In this document: positions 44,768 to 55,626 of the stretch, piece after piece
Layout of the letters: each line of letters opens with the position of its first letter
Position numbering within the stretch: the stretch's first letter is position 1
From: Aquanectria penicillioides
Taxonomy: Eukaryota > Ascomycota > Sordariomycetes > Hypocreales > Nectriaceae
Reading direction: 5' to 3'
DNA: 64,000 nucleotides
Assembly (NCBI GenBank): GCA_003415625.1
Contig: PYIU01000001.1
Span: 1,054,001-1,118,000, forward strand
Program-made: the position numbers and the translations under genes
Notes under the pieces: model-generated
Told to the model about the DNA's origin: nothing
The model's input: the letters and a program-made list of their open reading frames with translations, nothing else
The model's database searches: none

Positions 44768-45229
44768 CTAGGAGTCATCTGTGCTACTCGTATTCGTCAA
44801 TACCCTGGCTTCGTCGCTCCTAATGGGACTCGGTCTTCGAGAGAATGACGATTCATCAAAATGCAATTTCGATACGTGACAAACTAGGGTTTTATGGCGT
44901 TGGATGCTGCTTATGGCATCTCGCACCAGCGAATCAAACCATTCATACAGAGATGCATTGATTGGGTACGTTTGAGCCTCGTTGTTTGGTGCATATGAAG
45001 GAATTGGATCAATGACATCTGACTGTAGGTTTGTTTGCCCAGTGACGACAATGAGCGCTGGTCTTGGACCATCGCCCTGAGCAAGAAAGTGCGTGCTCTC
45101 AGGTGCATCAGGTGAGATGCGTGGTTCGGCCTCTGAGCAATTTGTTGAAGTGTTGGTGGTGACTTGAGATAAAATTGTCTGGCCATGCCGCTCGGCGACT
45201 TGACTGTAGTTACGTACAATCTCGTTTAG

Positions 45230-45320
45230 TGTCGCGAGTATATATGGCCTATTTGCATTAGTACCTGGAGTAAGGTGCCTTACACTTTTGCTAGTGGCAT
45301 AGTGGGTTTTACGCGTGACA
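45230..45320. repeat. 5' terminal direct repeat of the miniature LTR element
   Basis: Identical by eye to 45566-45656. Starts TGTCGCGAGTATATATGG and ends TTTTACGCGTGACA. Confidence 0.9.
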
Positions 45321-45565
45321 GTTATGAGCCCGGGAGGCTAAAGCAATTGACTAGCCTGTAACTTCCACTGAATGGAGTGTCGGAAACAACCCCTCTGAAG
45401 GCTATGGGTTCGAACCCTAGCAAAACGTGAGCTTGAAAGAGACTTGGGAGGTCCAGAAAGATGACCCCCAGTAAAACCGGGCTAAGTGAGGTACATAGAA
45501 TATGCCATAAAGAGAGCATTTCATGAGAAACATCCGGAATAAATTCCTCATAAAATGGGGGGTGT

Positions 45566-45656
45566 GTCGCGAGTATATATGGCCTATTTGCATTAGTACC
45601 TGGAGTAAGGTGCCTTACACTTTTGCTAGTGGCATAGTGGGTTTTACGCGTGACAT
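45566..45656. repeat. 3' terminal direct repeat of the miniature LTR element
   Basis: Second copy of the 91-bp LTR-like repeat, followed by the TTTAG target duplication. Confidence 0.9.
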
Positions 45657-45957
45657 TTAGACCTAGCACATTTGCCACATTTAGGCCGTGCCTCATCACA
45701 GTTGATACGTCTCGCTTGACAAGTCAGACTTTTGGTCATGCCAAACAGAGTCAGCAAATCGCCAAGACAAAACGAGTGCAAAGAGCAGTGCATTCGTACC
45801 ATCCGGTGGAGACCAGTAGGCCTCGTGCTCGCGATGGCCGCGTCTTGCGTGGCCGCGAGGGCGACTCCCTCAGCATGTTTGTTGATGTTGCAGCGACGCT
45901 TCGTGTCGAGGTAGAGAGCATCCATTCGAAGCTTGGGCCAGGTTGCGTTAAAATGAA

Positions 45958-45973
45958 CTAATGTGCGACCGTA
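45958..45973. repeat. Orphan transposon terminus (CTAATGTGCGACCGTA)
   Basis: This 16-mer is the reverse complement of the first 16 bases of the TIR elements at 46022 and 55627. It stands alone 48 bp before the larger element, in the orientation of a right-hand end. No matching left end was seen to its left. Confidence 0.7.
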
Positions 45974-46021
45974 CGTCTCGAGTCGGTTACATGATCTCGT
46001 GACGGGCTCCTTGGGCCTTGG

Positions 46022-49000
46022 TACGGTCGCACATTAGGCACGCGGTGACAAAGTGCAAAAACCCGAAAATCCAAAATCCCAAAATCCCGAAATTCTGCCC
46101 CACCTTCACGTACAGTCTACATTGCGTACGGTCGTAAATTCGCCTGTATTATTACTATATAATGAAGTTATCTAGATCTAACAATTAGAAAGGCTGGTCT
46201 TCGCTTCATAAGATGTATTGTACAATACATCTTGCTACTAACCTAGAACACTACAAGAAGGTGCTAGCCATTGTCCTGGGTCAGCTAGAACTATTGACTG
46301 ATGCCTCCACACATGGCCACTTGATCAAGGCTTCGTTAGCTGTATTGTGCGTACAAAAGGGTAGGTGATTGAGGCAAAAGTGAAAGAAAGGAAAGCTAAT
46401 ACATACAACTATTTGATGACTAGGGGATCCTCTTGGGACCCCCCGTTAGAGACCTCAATAGGGTCTTCTTAGGTTCCTTCTCCTTCTAGCTAGATAGGGT
46501 TATCTGCTAAGGTCCCCGGTCCCTCAAGCAGTAATAGCTGGCTGGAGCCGGAACCCAGACCATTGTATACGCGCCTGCCTCCAAGTGTGTCTCTATTGCT
46601 GCACTAAGCAGCGCGATCCGGCCACTTGCAATTGCTGCAGCAGCCACTAAAGTGACCCGGAAGACGCATGCAGTAGGGGAAGGGCGCTGTGTACGCATTT
46701 GAATCTAAGCGCATCTTATTTGCACAAGATGAGCAAGGAGTTGGACTAAGAATGCCTTAACTCTGGATGAGCAAGGCATTCACGTACGAGTCCCTCATGC
46801 CTTGAATCTGGGCTAGTCGTATGCGGTCACGGAGGAACCGGACCGGACGACCAGATAGATCCAGGACAGCGCGCTGGAGTGCGTTTTTGATGTACGGCTG
46901 GAGCTGCCGTCCCGAGATATTAGCCTCTATGAGGCGATGCTTGTTGGGCACCTGTACGAGATGCACTTGAAGAGGCTAGGAAGATGTTAGCTTGCGTATA
47001 AGAAAGAATCGATTTTAAGTTATGCACGGTGTATTGACGCTGGCCGGGGGGATTCTTGGGTTGGGACTGTATATACAGTCAGTAATTCGGAACTTCGGCT
47101 ATATAAGGAGGGAGGGATATCAGCAATAACATACAATATGTTGTTGTTATTATTATTGCTATTGTCTAAAGGGTTAATATATATATTGCTTAAAGGGCTT
47201 ATATATATTGGTTGTAGTGGTGGTAATAGTAATGGTAAGAAAAGAAAGGCAACTAAAGTTGTAATATTTTAAATAAATAGTTTTTTAGTTGTTTGGCTGC
47301 CAGTTGGCAGCCAGCTGGCAGCCAGGCGATTGAATTTCTATTAATTCTATACAATTAATAGCATTGCATTTAGATTATTAATATATAAGATCCTATAATA
47401 TTTTAATTAGGAAGTAGAATAATTGCTTATTCCATACAATAAAACCAAGTCCTATATAATGCTATTAAGTTTATATTAAATCCCTTCCCTTCCCCCTTTT
47501 TTATTTTTCTTTCTTTTCTTTTATTTCTCTTCATTATTATACGCAAAATGCCGCTATCTTAAAGAGAGGTTAAGTGCCCAAAAACCAATCGCCGCTATAA
47601 ATAAATCCAGAATAAGACTCCTAGCTCTCTTCTTTGCCCTTATTGCGGCATTGTATAGCCAGAACCAATTAAGTTAAATGATTCTAATAGTAAAGTATCT
47701 TTATCTCGTACGACTTCTTAAAGTTCTTTACAGTTTATTGCTTTTGCTCTATTGAAACTACCACTAAAGCTTTATAATTATACAACCAACTTCAAGAAGA
47801 ACTTCTAAGCATAAGCCCAAAAAGCTCTTTAAGTTTGCTAACCACAAAAGACAGCCAACCCTTACGAAAATCCTATTAGGCTTTTAGTACAATTAGTTAA
47901 TCTTATAACTTTTAGTTAAACTTAAGATAGGTTTTTTATTCCTAGAAAGACAAGCAAGCTTAATGCATATAAGTTACTTAATATTTTACTAAATATTAAC
48001 TTATTTAGGCACTATTAATCTTAATGCTCTTCTATTATCTAATATTATAATCAATACTCTTAAGTTTGCAATAAGTAAGGAAGAATAGGTTATACAATTC
48101 ATTTAGCCTAGCTTTCCTAAACAATTTAAGGCAAATACCCTATATAAGATTGGAAAGTCTTGGTTAAAGCAAGCTAGATTTAATTGACTGCTAAATCCAC
48201 ATTCTAGAAATACTTATACTATTATTAATCTCTTTACTAAAGGGTCAATTAATTAAAAGGTTTAAAATAGCCAGTTTCTTATGTAATTAAACTTTTTAAT
48301 TCCTAATAATGGTCAACCTCCCCATACAGTAAAGTTAATTAAGGAAGAGAAAGATATAACACTAAAATTACCTTCAGAAAGTTCTTTCTGTACACAACAA
48401 GAGCCCTCTTTAGAGATATTACCCTTCCTAATCCATCCAATTAAACGCAATCACTCTAAAAGTCCAATTCCACCTATATTATCTTATATAACTACCCCAC
48501 TAAAAGAGTTAGGAATAGGCCCAGCCTTTTACACTCATCAAATTCAGACTCAAAGACCGGCGCAAAAGAAAAGACAAGGCATACACAAGACCTAAAATCC
48601 TTCAATTTCTTTATTTTAGAAGTCTTAGAGTTGGGTCTGCAAGGCATATAGTATTAGGTCACCTTTAAGGTCTAGGTCAACTTAAAGTTCAATATTACAT
48701 TCAAGTAGTTAATACTAAATTGAATTAGCAGTATTTTATATAAGTTAAGTTAATTTCTATACATATTTGTGCACTCTACCTAATGGGACTTTAGTTAACT
48801 GTAAAATTGGAAGCTGACCACTTTGCTGATATTCTTGAACTTTCTAGCGCAAGGTTAAGTATATAGAAATATATAGTTATTAGTGGTTATTAATCTCTTA
48901 ATCGAAAAATCCTATTGCAGATAATTGAATTGTACACCAATGCTATATATCTTCTAAAAGAAAGGAATCAATATCAATCCTTTATATAGCATCTAGCATT

Positions 49001-50592
49001 ATACATAAAACCTTATGGTTAGAAGCATTATCATCTTCCCCTAATAGAATGCCTTAATTCCGGACACTTTTTGTATAATAAAGGTCTACTGGAATCCCTA
49101 AAATAATATACTATCAATTCTTTTGCATACAAATCTTATATCCATTCTAAAGTAATATAAAATTAGCAAATTCATTTTATATTATAGGAGCATAAATTGC
49201 ATATAATGCAATTTGATTATCTATACTATTATCTAGGAAAAGAGTATGCTGGATAAGCTTATTGAAGTAAGAAATCCACCGATTAGAAGCTCCTAACTAA
49301 AGTTAATGCCACTAGCTTTCAATACGGACATTTTAAGTGCTTGGTCTATACATATGGTATGATTGAATTCGATCTCCTTAATGATAAGAGTAATAATTTC
49401 TATCTTTATTCTTATACGATATTTTAGCTGGCCCAGCTTGAGTGAGGCTGGCTTATGCTGCTACCCATAAAGGCGTTTTAGTTCTATAGTCTGAACGAGT
49501 AAAGAATGGCCTCATTCCAAAATGCTAAATCATATAGAGGTATTGCTTCAATATACTTAATCCAGTTATTGCAGACCGGCCAATATAAAACTAGATTATA
49601 CATTGTAAGTACACATCAATATAGCCATAAATTTGAAATCCAAACCTCTTTAATTTCTTATATCCATCTAAACACTAGAGGAAATTTGGTCCAAGAACAC
49701 TAAAGTCCATACAATGCTTGAAATTCCCCTTTTGACGTTTTTGGACCTCCTTTAAAAAGACTGATCGATAGAAGTCATAAAGTCAGTTTTAAGAGACCAG
49801 GATATTTCCTTAAATGCATACATAATTGTATAGATATCCTCATCCAAAATAATGAATTGCTAATGACTTCTAAAGGTCTTATTTAAGAAATTGAATAGCA
49901 GTTTAAAGAGCTGCTTCTCTTTCATAACTCATATAAAACTGTCATTTTATACCATATTAATATTGGATCTTCCAAATCATCTAAAGAGAGACTTATAGTC
50001 TATTTTATCCTTAGATATCCTAAAGGATAGATATATTAAAAAATCCATATAAATAAAAGTAAAACCATACGCATTTAATAAGTTCCTCTATCATTTGGCA
50101 ATTCTATTATTATATAAGACCCCATTTAGATAGCTGCCATTATAAGGTTTAGCGGCTAATTGCTTCACAGTTCCATACATAAAGAAGCTGATTTATAGTC
50201 TTTAGGATCTGCTGGATAGGGGTATCTAATATATATAGCTCTAATATTTCCTTATACAATGGATTAAGGGAGACAGATAAATGTCATACAAGACCCCAAG
50301 AGGCGATTTAGGACTTTAACGTACAAAGACTAACATTTAGCAGCCCTTATACAGAAAGAAAACGATTTATTTCAGTAAGAATCTATAGATAGGTTTGACC
50401 TTCATCGAATAAAGAATGGATATCATCTCGTACGGATAAGAGGTCTTTTGCTGGCCGTGGCATTGTGATCTTGTGGAATGTGGTATGTGGTGTGTGAGGG
50501 ATTTCTAAAGGTAGGGTAGAATTTCGGAATTTTGGGATTTTGGATTTTCGGGTTTTTGCACTTTGTCACCGCGTGCCTAATGTGCGACCGTA
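46022..50592. mobile_element. 4.57-kb TIR DNA transposon with integrase-core transposase (RIP-mutated)
   Basis: Terminal inverted repeats of about 83-85 bp (46022-46104 and 50508-50592) start TACGGTCGCACATTAGG and differ at only a few C/T positions. They are bounded by a direct CCTTGG on both sides (46016-46021, 50593-50598), taken as a 6-bp target duplication. The transposase relic runs leftward from 50463. The left interior (46190-46970) is GC-richer and shares sequence with the 664-bp element at 55627. The interior from about 46980 to 50400 is AT-rich with many C-to-T/G-to-A stops. The TIR length, duplication size and integrase-type transposase fit the IS3EU-like group of eukaryotic DNA transposons, from memory of that group. 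Confidence 0.85.
48950..50463 (-). pseudogene. RIP-inactivated integrase-core (rve-type DDE) transposase
   Basis: The frame begins ATG at 50463 with M-P-R-P-A-K-D-L-L, a helix-turn-helix leader like those of fungal Clr5-type DNA-binding regions, repeated once. Further on, in-frame stops (TAG, TAA) interrupt an otherwise recognisable integrase core: C-L-D-G-Y-K-K-L-K-R-F-G-F-Q-I-Y-G-Y-I-D (two acidic positions), R-P-F-F-T-R-S-D-Y, and an N-Q-I-A-L-Y-A-I-Y-A-P-I-I block. Nearly every stop sits where CAA, CAG, CGA or TGG would be expected, which is the RIP pattern. The 3' boundary is approximate. Once about 500 residues; certainly inactive. Confidence 0.75.
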
Positions 50593-50826
50593 CCTTGGGA
50601 GTCTCAACTACCAGTATTAGCCACTTAGACAAATCTGCCGGCGCAAATTGGCACATGTACTGAACCCCTCACTTTTATTCTTTCATCCACGCTTGAGCTC
50701 GTAGCTAAGGAGAAGTCTGGATAGAGAAAAGAATGTGGCCCGGCTCTGCAATACAGCCTTCAATCCGCAGATGGAGCTTCTCTGCCCCGTTCCGTGTTCA
50801 ATCATTTATCCCGTTCTACCCCGCAG

Positions 50827-51765
50827 CTAGTTCTTGAAGTCCCCGTTCGAGAGTTCATCTTCAAGGTCGTAGTAAACTTGAAACTCGCAGTAGCAGATTT
50901 CTGGGTCACTCTCAACGTCAAAGTTGAAATTGGCTTCTTCATCGGTGATGAGAACCTTTGGCGAGCCGTTGGCGGCAGAAGCCTCGGCCAAAAGTTGAAC
51001 TTGGCAGCTCCTTTCCATGGAAGTAAATAGAAAAGCCGCCTCGTCCACCGTCGCACCGACCGTCAGGATGCCGTGGTTGCGCAAGATGCAGCCCTTGCCG
51101 TTGGGACCCAGGGCTGCGGCGATGCGGTCGCCTTCCTCGCTGCCCAGGACAACGCCGCCGTAGCTGTTGTAGACGCTGTGGGCATCGCCGCGGAACTTGC
51201 ACGCATCCTGTGTCAGCATTTCTAGGCGGCGGCCAAAGATAGACCAGGCCTTGCCATAAACACTATGGCAGTGGCAGATGGCATGGGTGTCGGGCCGCGC
51301 CTTGTGCACCGACGCGTGGATGAGGAAGCCGGCCGTGTTGGGGGGCCGGGATCGGTTGCCGCCGATGACAGCGCCGTCCAAATCGACCAGGATCATGTCG
51401 CTGACCTTGAGGAGGCCAAAGTGCCGACCCAGCGGATTGGTCCAGAAGGCGTTTGGGAACTCGGGGTCGCGAACAGAGATGTGGCCGCTCATGCCCTCGA
51501 CGTACCCCTCCCGATGCCAGTGGCGAAAGGCGGCAGCCATGTGCTCGAGCTGCCACTTGCGATGGGAGGCGAAGTTGGGGTGCTTTGGAATACCCGCCAA
51601 CACCACGTCGCCATGGGACATGGCTTGCAGCGGAGTCTTGTTTGTGAGCTCATGGCCATGGTTGGTGTGTGAGGCTTCCTTGGGCTTGACACTTGCCGTA
51701 GGGTTAGGGTTGCTCGCCGTCGGGCTAGCGGCCGCGGTTGTTGGTGATGTCGCTGAGGGTGCCAT
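50827..51765 (-). CDS. Class II aldolase/adducin-domain protein
   Basis: Intronless, 312 residues. A low-complexity Ala/Ser/Thr/Pro leader of about 30 residues precedes the class II aldolase/adducin domain. Putative metal ligands: H150 in FLIHASVH, H165 and H167 in ICHCHSVYG, and H231 in LRNHGILTVG. The catalytic Glu of true fuculose-phosphate aldolases is not evident at its usual place, so the reaction is uncertain. Fungal relatives are mostly uncharacterised, including the S. pombe meiotically up-regulated Mug14 group. GC-rich codon use contrasts sharply with the transposon that ends 235 bp away, showing that RIP did not spread into it. Confidence 0.9.
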   Translation of the reverse strand: MAPSATSPTTAAASPTASNPNPTASVKPKEASHTNHGHELTNKTPLQAMSHGDVVLAGIPKHPNFASHRKWQLEHMAAAFRHWHREGYVEGMSGHISVRDPEFPNAFWTNPLGRHFGLLKVSDMILVDLDGAVIGGNRSRPPNTAGFLIHASVHKARPDTHAICHCHSVYGKAWSIFGRRLEMLTQDACKFRGDAHSVYNSYGGVVLGSEEGDRIAAALGPNGKGCILRNHGILTVGATVDEAAFLFTSMERSCQVQLLAEASAANGSPKVLITDEEANFNFDVESDPEICYCEFQVYYDLEDELSNGDFKN

Positions 51766-52506
51766 TTAGTGTGGTCTCCTTTTCTAAGTCTCAAACGATG
51801 CTAATAGTGCAAAGTAATGATTATTTGTGTAAAAAAAAGAACCTCTTTTTTTTTTTCGTTTCGTCTGTCTCTGGTCTTCTCTCCTCTTTCTTGACGGTAG
51901 GGAGCTCTCTAATAATTACAGAATAGTTCAATGATGGGATGAAATCAGAGTGATTGGAGTCGAGGGGTTTGACAGCATGTGGAATGCGCCAGAGCTTAAG
52001 TAGCGTAGGATCTGTCTGCGCCCTCTGACTACTGCCTATTGAACGCCCTCTATCGACATGTACTTGGTTCTTCCAGGCCCTATTCGAGCGATGTGCAGCA
52101 TCCAATGTGCGATTACCTTCCCGTTTCTTTCAACTGCCAGACTATTTATCTTTGGCAGACCGTTGAGCAAGAATCGTTTTTCCGGGCACCCGTTGTCGAC
52201 AGCCCGTCCGTGTCTCGCTCATGCAACACTGCAAATACCCAGCGAGGGGTGTGTAGCCTGAAGATTAGGCCACTCGTCGATACATTCACCATCGCAACCG
52301 AGCCCATCAGATGATACCAAGTCACCCTATTGGCCCCCATGGCGCTGACATATCTCCTGACAGGGGCTTTGGCCAACATTAATGGCGACCCCCCTCTTTG
52401 ATGAGGGGAAATCACGCTGCACATTTGCTCGTCAGACAATCCGATTACCCCAAGCTCACTGCAAGGTTCGAAAACAAAGAGAAAAAAGAAAAGAAAAAAG
52501 GACATC
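51766..52506. other. Divergent promoter: aldolase-domain gene / methyltransferase
   Basis: No gene is recognised. An A/T homopolymer pair lies at 51832-51858. Confidence 0.4.
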
Positions 52507-53950
52507 ATGGCCACTGTGAACCCAGACCCCGTCATTGAGGCAGATGAAGAGGTTTCCACCTCCTTCTCGTAAACCAGAGGTCGAGTCAATTAACTCTCAA
52601 TTCACAGATTCCAAGCGACCAAGATTCCTCCCTTGGAGAGGTGAGGGAGGCCGATTTCTAACTTTCCTTCATCCCGGAATGTGTCTAATCAATGCATCGA
52701 TGTTGTACAGGATGTGAGATCTGCGACTACCAGCCTGGCCAGTTCCATCATTGACTATCGTCGCGAAAACGGCAGGACTTATCACCGCTACAAAGATGGA
52801 AGTGAGACTAACCTCTAATTCTTACCCTTGTGTCTTTTATGTCAATCTCAACGAGCTCTAGAGTATAATATCCCCAATGATGAAATCGAAACCGAACGGT
52901 TAGGTATATTATCATAGCCGCTGGTTACAATAGTCTACTTACCAACAACCCAAAGACCTTCAGCATCACTTGTTTCTCCTCACTTTTGATCACAAACTCG
53001 GTCTTTCACCGCCCAATGACCCAAAAGCCAAAGTAGGCAGGGTCCTTGATGTGGGAACCGGTACAGGAATTTGGGCTATCGATTACGGTGATGAGCATCC
53101 AGAGGCTGAGGTTAGTCAAATAGCAGTCATGTATTTGATTGAAGCTTATCTTTCCTAAGGTCATCGGAATCGACCTCTCGCCCATTCAACCCAGCTTGTA
53201 TGCAGCTAGGAGCATTCTGTATCTTGAGGTTTGCTTCGACTGACCTGAGAACAGTGTTCCTCCGAATGTCAAGTTCCTCATTGATGACCTTGAAGAGCCT
53301 TGGGAGTACTCGAAGCCATTTGAGTATATCCATTGCCGAATGATGACATCCAGTCTCGCTAGCTGGTCTAAATTCCTTCGTGATTGTTTCTAGTGTGTTC
53401 AAACTGTGGTCAGAACCGCTTCAAGTCATCAGCTGACATGGACAGTAATTTGGCTCCTGGAGGTTATATCGAGTTGCAAGAGATTGATTTGTTTGCTAAG
53501 TCGGATGATGGCACACTTCAAGAAGATAGCCCACTTGCCAAGTGCACTAGGCTTCTAGGACAGGCATGCGATATCATTGGCCGCCCTTTCCAAAATAATC
53601 TTAAACTCAAGGACATTCTCGCTGAGCTTGGCTTTGTTGACATCGTCGTCACCACATTCAAGTGGCCCACAAACTCGTGGCCGCGTGACAAAAAGTACAA
53701 GGAACTCGGCGTCTGGAACAATGGAAATATGGCTACTGGACTAGAGGCTCTCACCATGGCACCATTCACCAGAGCCCTTGGCTGGAGTAAAGAAGCGGTT
53801 GATGTCTTCCTAGCCGAAGTGAGGAAAGATTTGAACAGCAAGGCAGTCCATGCGTATTGGCCCCTGTGAGTATTGATTGTTTTAGTATGTCGGATTTTCG
53901 ACTAACGATGTTCAAGATACTCTATTTATGCGAAAAAGCCTGAACAGTAG
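52507..53950 (+). CDS. LaeA/TAM-like SAM-dependent methyltransferase
   Basis: Class I methyltransferase (Methyltransf_23) of the LaeA-like/trans-aconitate-methyltransferase-like family that is expanded in filamentous fungi. Nine exons (52507-52551, 52608-52640, 52711-52801, 52862-52903, 52956-53110, 53160-53197, 53255-53392, 53446-53865, 53917-53950) sum to 332 codons, 331 residues, with all eight introns GT-AG and in frame. Features: acidic leader, TTSLASSIIDYRRENGR, NDEIETERLDLQHHLF, SAM motif I VLDVGTGTGIWAI, acidic EVIGIDLSP, HCRMM, LAPGGYIELQEI, and the usual C-terminal WPLYSIYAKKP. The family includes global regulators and pathway enzymes; which applies is unknown. The high intron count is typical of this family. 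Confidence 0.88.
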
Positions 53951-54339
53951 TGTTGGGTTGAAGGGATTCATGATTGGACAAGCTCATAATTCTCTACATA
54001 ATCATTACATCCTAGCATGAAAATACCATCATCACCGAACGAGGTGTTTTGCATCAAGAACCAACACAGTTCTGTAGTTGATTCAAGGATGAAGGCCAAG
54101 GAATGAGTGCCTTGTACTGGAAATTTCATGGCAATCTTGTCCAGATATATCACCTGAGTTATGTACACCAAATTTTAGGAGATCGGCAATCGTAGCGGTC
54201 TAATTTCCTCATATAGGGCAACCATTATTGAACCATAAATCGATGCATTTACGGCATGAATCAGGGACTATTGTCACATTACAGAGTACTTTTCTCAACA
54301 CTGGTTCGTTGTACATGACGTTCGAACAACAAAAGCACT
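53951..54339. other. Convergent 3' spacer
   Basis: No gene is seen. Confidence 0.5.
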
Positions 54340-55344
54340 TTATATCCCATGAATTCCGACTTTCAAGAACATGTGCTCTTGTTCAATCCTTTCTCTGATA
54401 GGACCCGCCTTCAGCTCTCCAACGTCCCAGAGAGCCCACACAAATCGACCGTGAAGAAACGCAGCCTCGTTAGAAGCGGCCCAGACAGCAAAGTCGCCTG
54501 GAAGGCGAACTACAAAATGTTAGCCCGTATCCTCGCCTCAAAAATCATGCATCTTACTATCATCCCATGGCATCGCGTCCTCTTCGAAGGCATTCTTAAT
54601 GAAGTCTGTATAATAAAGGCCAGGGTGGAACGATATCACTTGCATTTTTGTGCTTGGAGTGTCCTTTGCGATTTGTTGAAGTAGAAAAGTTGCAGAATTT
54701 TTCGTTGCCGAGTAGGTTGGCCACGGTCCCGCGACAATAGTGTCGTGGGCCGCGCTTGTCGACAAGTAAACGAGAGACTGCGTCGTGTTAATTGAACAAT
54801 TTTATAATGAAATGGGACGAGGGAAGAAATAGTCTATTCATCATACCAACTTCCTGGTCGGACTACGACCCTTTTGGTTGTAGAACCACTCCGCGAGATC
54901 GAGTGGTGCCTTCACATTGATGACGTATTCTTCCCATACGGACTTCCTACCGTGGCCGAGGATCGTATTTTCCGGAGAGACTATTGCCGCGGTCAGAACG
55001 AGGACATCGATGAAGATGCTCTCATTTCCAAGGCGCGACCAAAGCGTCTCGACAGAAATCTCATCACTGATGTCGCAAGTATACCCGAGAAAGGTGACTT
55101 TGGGATGCCTTGCTGAAGCTTTGGCGATGGCAGTGTCAAGAACGTCTTGTCGGCGGCCAAGGATGATAACTCTCTCCGCCCCTGCCGCGGCGAAAGACTG
55201 TACAATGCTGTAGCCGATTCCAGAGGACCCTCCTGCGACCAAGATAGACCTGCCAACCTGCGACAGCTCGGGGCGCGTTGGTGAGATGGCCGGGTACGAT
55301 TCATGATGAATAACATTGGTGAGAGAAAATGCAGGGGAAGTCAT
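54340..55344 (-). CDS. Short-chain dehydrogenase/reductase
   Basis: Three exons (55344-54847, 54777-54558, 54509-54340) give 295 residues. Cofactor motif GGSSGIG near residues 38-44; a basic RR after beta-2 suggests NADP preference. A TAAIVSP replaces the usual NNAG. The catalytic Ser is in LVYLSTSAA and the YxxxK is YSATK; HPG follows at VISFHPGLYYTDF. The C-terminus ends KVGIHGI, extended relative to classical SDRs. It is convergent with the methyltransferase; the two may form a small metabolic pair (inference). Confidence 0.9.
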
Positions 55345-55626
55345 GGTAATGAGCAGATATATGAGTTTTTGTTCTTCTTTGAAGTAAGACTGGATCAGGC
55401 GGTCCGGGGCTTTCCTTTGTGTTGAGATACTGCTTTGCCAACCAACTTCCTTGGCGGCAACTGGACGTTATATATTATATATCCTTTGGGCATTATGGGG
55501 AGCAAAGCCATAGCATAGCAGGCAGGTCCCGGGGACCAGACTGAATTGATGGATGCACACGACGTCGAGGAAACTCGTAGCATGCCCTGACGTTATCCGC
55601 AGCGCACCGAGCGCATCCTGCTTTGG

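Larger units (their letters stand above)
45230..45656. mobile_element. 427-bp miniature LTR element (TRIM/SMART-like)
   Basis: Two identical 91-bp terminal direct repeats (45230-45320 and 45566-45656) begin TGTCGCG and end CGTGACA, so each has the TG...CA ends and short inverted termini of an LTR. The 245-bp interior contains no open frame. A purine-rich AAAATGGGGGG lies just before the 3' repeat, as expected for a polypurine tract. A B-box-like GGGTTCGAACCC lies near 45407. The 5-bp flanks are TTTAG on both sides (45225-45229 and 45657-45661), a clean target-site duplication. It must be mobilised by another element's proteins. The identical LTRs point to a recent insertion. Confidence 0.9.
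44768..45739 (-). pseudogene. Zn2Cys6 regulator gene split by a miniature LTR element
   Basis: On the minus strand a start at 45739 leads into a zinc-cluster domain: C-x6-C in CQARRINC, then DEARPKC, GKC, ARS. It breaks off at 45657 exactly where the mobile element begins. On the far side of the element, ignoring one copy of the TTTAG duplication, the next codons supply K-R-D-C, giving the sixth cysteine at the right spacing. The first cysteine of the motif is already replaced (AGT, Ser, where TGT is expected), so decay began independently. Beyond the insertion a frame stays open from about 45225 to a stop at 44768-44770, but an intron probably follows the sixth cysteine and I could not resolve the exon structure. 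Confidence 0.7.

Noticed and set aside
45321..45565. Possible tRNA gene because of GGGTTCGAACCC near 45407
   Set aside because: Only the B-box/T-loop pattern is present; no acceptor stem, D-loop or anticodon stem could be folded around it. It lies inside the miniature LTR element.
46507..46966. Two minus-strand frames in the left part of the large transposon as accessory genes
   Set aside because: The DNA is conserved in the non-autonomous element but the frames are not kept there, so the conservation looks structural or ancestral rather than coding. No domain recognised.
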